Below the pieces are notes generated by a model. It was not told the DNA's origin and did not search any database. It saw only the letters and a list, made by a program, of their open reading frames with translations. Shown one piece after another: positions 1 through 4,221 of a stretch of 6,195 nt of DNA (within the stretch, counting starts at the first letter, position 1; each line of letters starts with the position of its first letter). The DNA comes from Armatimonadota bacterium (lineage in GTDB: Bacteria; Armatimonadota; Abditibacteriia; CG2-30-59-28), in the NCBI GenBank assembly GCA_016199605.1, contig JACQGJ010000455.1:1-6195 (forward strand), given 5' to 3'. A program made the position numbers and the translations under genes.

Positions 1-42
1 CAGTTGGGGCTGGAGTTCTTTTCTTCGACGTGGACCCGGGGG

Positions 43-70
43 GAATGCCGAATGCCGAATGCCGAAGTCC
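43..70. repeat. Tandem heptamer repeat, three GAATGCC units plus one degenerate unit
   Basis: Three exact copies of GAATGCC lie head to tail at 43-63, followed by GAAGTCC at 64-70, a diverged fourth unit. A 7-bp unit shifts the reading frame with each copy. The array sits inside the decayed DUF4062-type fragment, which fits replication slippage in DNA no longer under coding selection. Confidence 0.8.
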
Positions 71-226
71 GACCGCCAACGGCGAAACCGCCAACACCTG
101 GGAATACTGCCGGCAATGGATCGACCGCGGGGAAAGGATGAAGGCAGAAGGATGAATGATGAAGTCCGAACGCTAACGGCGAAACTGCCAACTCCTGGGA
201 ATACTGCCGGCAATGGATCGACCGCG
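64..226. repeat. Imperfect 66-bp direct repeat (64-129 and 161-226)
   Basis: Positions 64-129 and 161-226 match at 62 of 66 bases with a constant offset of 97 bp and no indels. The mismatches cluster in the first half; the second half, encoding WEYCRQWIDR in one frame, is nearly identical. The 31-bp spacer (130-160) is a purine-rich GGATGA/GAAGGATGAA-like tract. Only the second copy continues into the downstream part of the old domain (VEPFFVCILG). The first copy therefore looks like a local duplication made after the gene was already broken, since both copies share the same frameshift. Confidence 0.85.
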
Positions 227-280
227 TGGAGCCGTTCTTCGTCTGTATCCTCGGCCAGCGCTACGGCTGGACGCGGCTCC

Positions 281-430
281 CTCCACTGCCGCGTCTGGTC
301 GGAGGTGGCACCCTCCGTCCTCGGCACCGAGTTGTCCTGCCCCAACTGCGGGAGGCCCGTCCACCTCAACACCTTCGTGGTCGAGGCCGACTGGCGACCC
401 ATCGCAGCGGCGTGGGCGCAGGAAAAGTGA
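281..430 (+). pseudogene. C-terminal zinc-ribbon fragment, one metal-binding cysteine lost
   Basis: This frame reads LHCRVWSEVAPSVLG, then TELSCPNCGRPVHLNTF, and ends WRPIAAAWAQEK before the TGA at 428-430. The layout fits a small zinc ribbon of the CxxC-(about 15)-CPxCG type often found in Planctomycetes-like proteins. The second cysteine of the first knuckle is replaced by tryptophan (TGG at 296-298, where TGC or TGT is expected), so metal binding should be impaired. Upstream, the same frame runs through the DUF4062-type debris and does not look coding. The fragment is probably the tail of a lost gene, joined here to unrelated DNA. An alternative is the C-terminus of a recently broken gene whose start was deleted. 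The product is unknown. Confidence 0.4.
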
Positions 431-432
431 TC

Positions 433-437
433 AGGAG
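433..437 (+). promoter_or_regulatory. Shine-Dalgarno site deciding the ATG at 447
   Basis: AGGAG lies 9 bases before the ATG at 447-449. This site, and the hydrophobic N-terminus that begins right at this ATG, choose this start over the longer open frame that runs back to about 213 through pseudogene debris. Confidence 0.7.
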
Positions 438-446
438 CTTTCGCTG

Positions 447-1373
447 ATGGCAAGAAGGACAATCTGCATTGGTGCCTTTCTGGCGATAGTCCTCCTTGCG
501 GGATATCGTTACAGGTCTTCATTACCCATGAAAGGAATCCAGCGCATGTGGAGTCGCACGGTCCACCGTTCCTATCACTGGCAGCATTTCGACCGGAAGG
601 ATTACGACTGCACTGTTGACGTGTCGGCGCAGACGATCCAGGCGGCACAAGGCGAGCTGGGACTTCCGAAGGATCAGAGGCAGTTGGTGATCCCCGGCTA
701 CAAGTTCGAGGCGAAGTATGGCACCCCGGAAGAGAAGGCGCAGGTGCAGCAGCAGATGGAGGAGGCAAAGCGGCAATGGGAGGAGAACGCTGCGAGGTTG
801 CGGCAGGAGCATGAGGCGAACATCCAACGCAGCGGCTTCGTTCGGCAGGGAGAGGCGCTCCTGCCCAACTTCCCGCGACTGCGCCAACTCAATGCTCCCC
901 GCGTCCAGAAGCTGGCGCAACAACTGAACACCCTCGCGCAGAAGAGCAAGCTGGGCGAGCGGGGCACGGCGGAACTGATGCTCTCCTTCGTGCAGGAGAT
1001 CAAGTACCGAGTGCCGCCAAAAGAGCGCAGAGGCCTCTACACGGGAGGTCTGCTGACTCCGGTGGAGGTGCTGGCGGAGGGCTATGGCGACTGCGACAGC
1101 AAGTCCCTGCTCTTGGCAACGCTTCTCAGCGCCGGCACACCGTTGAAGGTGGTTTTACTCACGGGTTGCGAGCACATGATCGTCGGGATGGAAGGGAACC
1201 CCCGCGCTGGTGAGAACGCGGTCACCTTCCAGGGTCGGACGTATCTGCTGTGTGAAGCTTCTTCGGGAGTGTGGGAACCCGGGCACGTGGACAAGAAGAT
1301 TCTGGACGAGCTGCGGACGCGAAAGTACAAAGTCATTGTTCTTGATGCTGCAACCGCAGATGAACGCGGATAG
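447..1373 (+). CDS. Membrane-anchored transglutaminase-like (papain-fold) protein
   Basis: The 308-residue product starts with a basic N-terminus and a hydrophobic stretch (about residues 5-20, RTICIGAFLAIVLLAGY). This looks like an uncleaved signal anchor, so the rest should face outside the cytoplasmic membrane. Residues about 91-130 are rich in Q, E, K and R and probably form a long helix or short coiled coil. The C-terminal third is a transglutaminase-like domain: TPVEVLAEGYGDCDSKSLLL contains the likely catalytic Cys216, CEHMIVGM contains His243, and YLLCEASSGVWEPG supplies Glu270 near the place of the third polar residue. Related domains act as cysteine peptidases or transamidases; the substrate here is unknown. 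The central part (about 130-200) has no motif I recognise. The gene stands alone on its strand, and its nearest intact neighbour is convergent. The start is set by AGGAG at 433-437. Confidence 0.75.
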   Translation: MARRTICIGAFLAIVLLAGYRYRSSLPMKGIQRMWSRTVHRSYHWQHFDRKDYDCTVDVSAQTIQAAQGELGLPKDQRQLVIPGYKFEAKYGTPEEKAQVQQQMEEAKRQWEENAARLRQEHEANIQRSGFVRQGEALLPNFPRLRQLNAPRVQKLAQQLNTLAQKSKLGERGTAELMLSFVQEIKYRVPPKERRGLYTGGLLTPVEVLAEGYGDCDSKSLLLATLLSAGTPLKVVLLTGCEHMIVGMEGNPRAGENAVTFQGRTYLLCEASSGVWEPGHVDKKILDELRTRKYKVIVLDAATADERG

Positions 1374-1431
1374 AGTCGCCGGATGGATGGTTGCCGCGGT
1401 TTTCAGTAAACGTTCAGCGTATGTAGGCAAA

Positions 1432-1457
1432 GGGGTAAGGGGATGAGGGGGATAGGG
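1432..1457 (+). other. G-quadruplex-forming motif
   Basis: Four G-runs of 4, 4, 5 and 3 bases are separated by loops TAA, ATGA and ATA. This meets the usual G3+/loop 1-7 definition with short loops. It lies 58 bp after the transglutaminase-like gene's stop on the sense strand, just before the palindromic element at 1469. It could form in the transcript's 3' region or in DNA, and might contribute to transcript ending; this is inference from sequence only. Confidence 0.6.
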
Positions 1458-1468
1458 AGACGAGGGCC

Positions 1469-1558
1469 CTGTTGTGAGACAGTTGCACTGTCGAACGTCT
1501 CAAGGCCGGTGGGTTCGACTCCTGCCCTGTGGGCAGGCGTGCAACTGTCTCACAACAG
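1469..1558. repeat. 90-bp element with perfect 20-bp inverted ends and two internal hairpins (three-way junction)
   Basis: The arms 1469-1488 and 1539-1558 are perfect reverse complements (20 bp, beginning CTGTTGTGAG). Inside are two further perfect 7-bp stems: GTCGAAC (1490-1496) with GTTCGAC (1513-1519), loop 16 nt, and CCTGCCC (1521-1527) with GGGCAGG (1531-1537), loop TGT. Exactly one unpaired base joins each pair of stems (1489, 1520, 1538), so the whole element folds as a compact three-way junction in DNA or RNA. It contains GGTTCGACTCC, which recalls a tRNA T-arm, but no acceptor stem pairs with it. It lies between two convergent genes and could act as a two-way terminator, although neither side has a T-run. 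It could also be a small non-autonomous mobile element; I see no target duplication. Confidence 0.8.
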
Positions 1559-1617
1559 AAAAGTGGGTTGCCAACCTTAACGAGTATTTCACCGATCCCC
1601 GATTCCGAATCCAGGAA

Positions 1618-2979
1618 TCACAGGGCGAGAATCTCCGATTCCCTTTCCTCCACCGGAACCGCGGAATCGAGGGCCCCGTACCTCCGCAAGGAGGGCCAGA
1701 GAAGGGCCGCGCTCGCGACAACGAAGATGGTTCCGAGTCCACCCACGACAACGGAAGTCACCGGCCCCCACCACGCAGCCGTCAGCCCTGACTCAAAACC
1801 CCCGAGTTCATTGGACGCCCCGATGAAGACGCTGTTGACAGCCGATACGCGGCCCCGCATGCGGTCAGGTGTCAGCAGTTGCACCAGCGTATGACGAACC
1901 ACCACGCTCACGTTGTCCAACGCTCCCGTCAGGAACAACATCAACATCGACAGCCAGAACGACTTCGAAAGACCGAAGACGATGGTTGCAGCGCCGAATC
2001 CCGTGACTGCCACGAGCAAGGAACGCCCGGCGTTTCGCATCGGCGGCCGGTGGGTGAGGATCATTGCCATAATCAAAGCGCCAATCGCCGGAGCGGCGCG
2101 CAGCCAGCCATAGCCGGTGGCGCCGGCTTTCAGGATGTCCTTCGCGAAGATCGGCAACAGGAAGGTCGCGCCACCGAGCAAGACCGCAAAGAGATCAAGG
2201 GTGAGGGTTGCTAAGATGATCTTGGTTCTCCAGACGTACTGGAGGCCCGCAATCAGGCTGGCGAAGGAGACCTCGCTGCGACTTCCAGCCGGGCCACGGA
2301 CACGGAGAGACAAAACGAACGCGAGATAGACCAGCGTGAGAAGGGCATCCAACAGGTAAGCGAGGGGAAGGCTGAACGCGACGACCAGTCCACCCAGAGC
2401 GGGACCAACCATTGAGGCTACCTGGAACAGACTGCTGTTCCAAGTGGTGGCATTGCTCAAGACCTCCGGTGGCACGAACTGAGGGACCAGCGCCTGGCGC
2501 GCGGGGCGACCGAGAGTCAACGCTACGCTGCTGACAAAAAGTAAAGCATACATCCCCTGGATCGGAAGTTGGTAGAACGAATAGGCCGCAAGACCCAGCG
2601 AGCACGCCATGGACATCACCAGGCTGATCCCGATCACTTTGCGGCGGTCCATCGAATCGGCCAATTGTCCGGCAGGCAGAGCCAGGAGGAAAACCGGGAT
2701 CGCCTGCACCGCGCCGACGTACCCGAGCGAGATCGCCGTTCCAGTGCGGTGGTAGATGTCCCAGCCGACCGCGACGCCCTGGATTTGCTGGCCGATAATT
2801 CCGAAGAGCCAGCCCATGCAGTAGTAACGAAAGTCACGGACGCGCAAGGCGGCGTAAGGGTCGTGGTCGGCAGGTGGAACGCCGGTGAGGGATTCGAGGC
2901 CTTCGACTGAAGGTTCTCTCCCAGCGGGGCTTTCTGGCGCTTCAGGTATGGGTCTGGGCGGATTACGCGGCGAGGTCAT
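1618..2979 (-). CDS. MFS exporter of the EntS-like (MFS_3) family
   Basis: The 453-residue product has a proline- and glutamate-rich cytoplasmic N-terminus (about residues 1-40), then a conserved body starting DPYAALRVRDFRYY and a pattern of about 12 hydrophobic membrane helices. The MFS loop 2-3 signature is present as GQLADSMDRRKV (residues 104-115). The later signature around residues 363-397 (HTLVQLLTPDRMRGRVSAVN, then SNELGGFESG) is typical of the enterobactin-exporter-like group (MFS_3). Members use the proton gradient to export siderophores, drugs or metabolites; the substrate here cannot be read. The start ATG at 2979 lies inside the end of the zinc-finger gene upstream (17-bp overlap), with only a weak AGGT ribosome site. 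No in-frame ATG, GTG or TTG is evident between it and the first helix, and an in-frame start further up (3102) would overlap most of the neighbour. The overlap suggests co-transcription, but a functional link is unclear. Confidence 0.85.
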   Translation of the reverse strand: MTSPRNPPRPIPEAPESPAGREPSVEGLESLTGVPPADHDPYAALRVRDFRYYCMGWLFGIIGQQIQGVAVGWDIYHRTGTAISLGYVGAVQAIPVFLLALPAGQLADSMDRRKVIGISLVMSMACSLGLAAYSFYQLPIQGMYALLFVSSVALTLGRPARQALVPQFVPPEVLSNATTWNSSLFQVASMVGPALGGLVVAFSLPLAYLLDALLTLVYLAFVLSLRVRGPAGSRSEVSFASLIAGLQYVWRTKIILATLTLDLFAVLLGGATFLLPIFAKDILKAGATGYGWLRAAPAIGALIMAMILTHRPPMRNAGRSLLVAVTGFGAATIVFGLSKSFWLSMLMLFLTGALDNVSVVVRHTLVQLLTPDRMRGRVSAVNSVFIGASNELGGFESGLTAAWWGPVTSVVVGGLGTIFVVASAALLWPSLRRYGALDSAVPVEERESEILAL

Positions 2980-3220
2980 ACACAGGGACCTGAATCGTGG
3001 TGTCAGGCGCGGGCATCTCCTGGGCGATCTGCAAAAGACGGTGAGTCGTGGCAGGGGCAAACAGCGTGTCCCCACACTGATTGCACACCTCGGCGGGAAC
3101 ATGCGGACTCACGAGTCCGTGTTGAAAGGCGATCAATCCCTCTCGCTGATTCCGCAGGTCTACGCTCACCCGTCTCTTGTCATATCGACCTCCGCAGAGG
3201 GCGCATCGGTTTTCAGGCAT
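2963..3220 (-). CDS. YgiT/MqsA-type zinc-finger protein (orphan antitoxin-like)
   Basis: This 85-residue protein has the YgiT-type zinc finger: CALCGG (Cys6, Cys9) and CNQCG (Cys46, Cys49) about 37 residues apart, with basic and beta-rich sequence between, and a tail ending QVPVYDLAA. In MqsA this type of domain binds zinc and the MqsR toxin; here, as in many short relatives, there is no helix-turn-helix domain, so it may neutralise a partner without being a repressor. A good ribosome site (GGGAAGGTG) lies before the ATG at 3220. No toxin gene precedes it: upstream lie about 155 bp without a recognisable gene and then a truncated permease fragment. It may have lost its partner, may serve the DUF4258 gene upstream as a second antitoxin, or may act with the overlapping MFS gene. 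Family assignment is secure; role is inferred. Confidence 0.8.
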   Translation of the reverse strand: MPENRCALCGGRYDKRRVSVDLRNQREGLIAFQHGLVSPHVPAEVCNQCGDTLFAPATTHRLLQIAQEMPAPDTTIQVPVYDLAA

Positions 3221-3375
3221 CTTCGTTCACCTTCCCAACTCGGTTCTTCAATGCTTCGCGAGGTCTGGGTCGAGTCTCAACTGAACCCCTCCACTTTCGG
3301 TGGCAAGCCTATCTCCGTTGCTCCCTCACGATTGCGCAACCATGCGCCCGATGGTCTGTCCGCCTGTTCACCTGC

Positions 3376-3552
3376 TCACGCCTGCACCCGCTTGTCCCAT
3401 CGTCCTATGTCCATCTCGCGCCCCGCCGCATACACCGCGCCATGAGCGAAGTGGAAGAATTTGGTGACCCGGTAGATCAGCCCGAAGCCGAGGTTGATGA
3501 AGGCGTAAGTGGGACCAGCAAGGAGACCGTTGAGGAGAAGGTGAGAGAACAT
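3376..3552 (-). pseudogene. Truncated livH-type permease (branched-chain amino-acid ABC transporter), N-terminus only
   Basis: From the ATG at 3552 the frame reads MFSHLLLNGLLAG, then YAFINLGFGLIYRV and FFHFAHGAVYAAG. This is a clear match in pattern to the first membrane segment and following conserved motif of LivH permeases (normally about 290 residues). After about 44 residues, near position 3422, similarity stops; the frame continues with RE-MDIGRWDKRVQA and ends at 3376. The rest of the gene is missing, so the product cannot be a working permease. No good ribosome site is visible. The abrupt end at about 3421 marks a deletion or recombination joint between two antitoxin-like genes. The next 155 bp (3221-3375) contain no gene I can support. 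Confidence 0.75.
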
Positions 3553-3616
3553 ACAGTTTGGGCTGTTAGCAGCTCCGCAATATCGGATGCGCGAGCAGGG
3601 CGGACCGCTCGTGCCT

Positions 3617-3847
3617 CTACGCCATCTCGTACATGGGAGCCACGAACTGGCGTGTGGACGCCATCTCGCCACGCAGCGCGCCCTCGACGGCTCTCGCAGA
3701 TTCCAGGGGCATCGACTCCTGGCCACACTCCCAACACACATTCATCAGCAGGTTGACCATTACCAGCGGTTGACCCTCACCATCATGCACCAATCGCTCC
3801 ACTCTCAACTGCTTCATGGGTTCTCCACATCCATTCGGGCATTGCAT
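3617..3847 (-). CDS. YgiT/MqsA-type zinc-finger antitoxin-like protein, paired with DUF4258
   Basis: The 76-residue product has paired cysteines at CPNGC (Cys3, Cys7) and CWECG (Cys38, Cys41), and the tail FVAPMYEMA typical of short YgiT-type proteins. The first knuckle is CxxxC, not the usual CxxC. There is no DNA-binding helix-turn-helix. It begins 4 bp after the stop of the DUF4258 gene, and its Shine-Dalgarno sequence AGGAGG is formed by the final two arginine codons of that gene, so the two are almost certainly co-translated. In MqsRA and related systems the zinc-finger partner neutralises the RNase toxin; I infer the same here. It shares only the layout with the second zinc-finger protein at 2963-3220, so they are distant paralogues or independent arrivals. 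Confidence 0.8.
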   Translation of the reverse strand: MQCPNGCGEPMKQLRVERLVHDGEGQPLVMVNLLMNVCWECGQESMPLESARAVEGALRGEMASTRQFVAPMYEMA

Positions 3848-3851
3848 GTCC

Positions 3852-4109
3852 TTACCTCCTGTTCGCTGTGATGATGAACGCAGGCCGGCAGTCCTTCACG
3901 GTCACCGTCACGCGCCGCTTCGAAATCGTGTACTTCGTGAACTTCCCCAGAGACCTCTCATCGAACTCCTGTTTACTCACCGAACCTGTGAGTATCGTAT
4001 CTGTCACTTGGTCGATGGACATGCCGTTCTGATACATCCGTTCGACGAGATGAGGACCAAAGGTGATCCTCCCCGAGAGAACGTCTTCTCGTATCTTGTC
4101 CACCGGCAT
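3852..4109 (-). CDS. DUF4258 toxin-like protein (MqsR/RelE-like fold candidate)
   Basis: The 85-residue product reads like the DUF4258 family: FGPHLVERMYQNGMSIDQV (with His20 and Arg24), then an ILTGSV turn, and beta strands KYTISKRRVTVTVKD and AFIITANRR. DUF4258 proteins are often encoded next to YgiT-type zinc fingers and are thought to be small RNase-like toxins of the RelE/MqsR type, acting on mRNA in the cytoplasm; activity is not shown for this one. The ATG at 4109 has AGGAG 9 bases upstream. The order is toxin first, then antitoxin, as in mqsRA and unlike most type II systems. A sigma-70-like promoter is visible at 4160-4189, so the pair can be expressed apart from the radical SAM gene, which ends 112 bp upstream. 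Confidence 0.75.
   Translation of the reverse strand: MPVDKIREDVLSGRITFGPHLVERMYQNGMSIDQVTDTILTGSVSKQEFDERSLGKFTKYTISKRRVTVTVKDCRPAFIITANRR
3855..3860 (-). promoter_or_regulatory. Shine-Dalgarno AGGAGG formed by the last two codons of the toxin-like gene
   Basis: On the minus strand the end of the DUF4258 gene reads AAC AGG AGG TAA, and the ATG of the zinc-finger gene follows 4 bases after the TAA. The perfect AGGAGG is 7 bases from that ATG. Ribosomes finishing the first gene stop directly on the initiation site of the second, a layout that favours coupled translation. Confidence 0.8.
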
Positions 4110-4159
4110 GTCTTTCCACTCCTGACCGCGAGAGCCACGACAGTCCCTCCGCTCGCCCC

Positions 4160-4189
4160 ATTCTAACCGAAAGCCCCCTCGGACGGCAA
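4160..4189 (-). promoter_or_regulatory. Candidate sigma-70-type promoter for the DUF4258/YgiT pair
   Basis: On the minus strand TTGCCG (4184-4189) and TAGAAT (4160-4165) are spaced by 18 bp. They match the consensus hexamers at 4 of 6 and 5 of 6 positions. The -10 box is about 50 bp before the toxin-like ATG. This is a match to the general bacterial consensus only. Confidence 0.4.
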
Positions 4190-4221
4190 TGGAGACAAAC
4201 TCACGAATACATCGAACGATG

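Larger units (their letters stand above)
1..270 (+). pseudogene. Decayed DUF4062-type N-terminal domain fragment (STAND/NACHT-like protein remnant)
   Basis: Short peptides typical of the DUF4062-type N-terminal domain of STAND ATPases can be read, but only by changing frame. Frame 1 gives QLGLEFF at the left edge, frame 3 gives FFDVDPGG, a worn form of the usual FFDVDLRWG. Another frame gives WEYCRQWIDRVEPFFVCILG followed by QRYGW, ending at 270. Stops and indels separate the pieces: the segment is interrupted by a heptamer repeat and by a 66-bp internal duplication, and a one-base insertion relative to the expected S-D-A-N-G-E-T reading is present in both copies. Intact relatives are long proteins in which this domain precedes a NACHT ATPase and WD40 or TPR repeats; none of that is present. 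The family call is from memory of the FVGLLGERYGW-type motif. The fragment is not expected to make a functional product. Confidence 0.6.

Noticed and set aside
43..226. CRISPR-like or satellite array
   Set aside because: The heptamers are contiguous with no spacers, and the 66-bp repeat has only two copies within a decayed gene.
213..446. Longer N-terminus for the transglutaminase-like gene
   Set aside because: The upstream frame runs antisense to meaning through pseudogene debris. The signal anchor and the AGGAG site support the ATG at 447.
1490..1530. Possible tRNA gene (GGTTCGACTCC resembles a T-arm, with AAGGCC before it like a variable loop)
   Set aside because: A weak T-stem can be drawn, but no 5' acceptor strand pairs with the bases after it, and no D-arm or 7-base anticodon loop fits. 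The bases are better explained by the perfect stems of the 1469-1558 element.
1469..1558. Integron attC site
   Set aside because: The arms are perfect and long, without the imperfect pairing and extrahelical bases of attC sites. The required RYYYAAC/GTTRRRY ends are not found, and no cassette or integrase gene is nearby.
1600..1620. Small inverted repeat GATTCC/GGAATC at the end of the MFS gene
   Set aside because: The 6-bp stem includes the stop codon region and lacks a T-run, so it is not convincing as a terminator.
2980..3102. Upstream in-frame start for the MFS gene at 3102
   Set aside because: It would overlap the conserved zinc-finger gene by more than 120 bp, and the added residues look like an out-of-frame reading of that gene.
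3248..3325. Minus-strand 25-codon frame ending GVQLRLDPDLAKH, which recalls a ribbon-helix-helix strand and helix
   Set aside because: It is too short, has no start or ribosome site, and the resemblance rests on a few residues. It could be debris of a lost partner gene, but I cannot support that.
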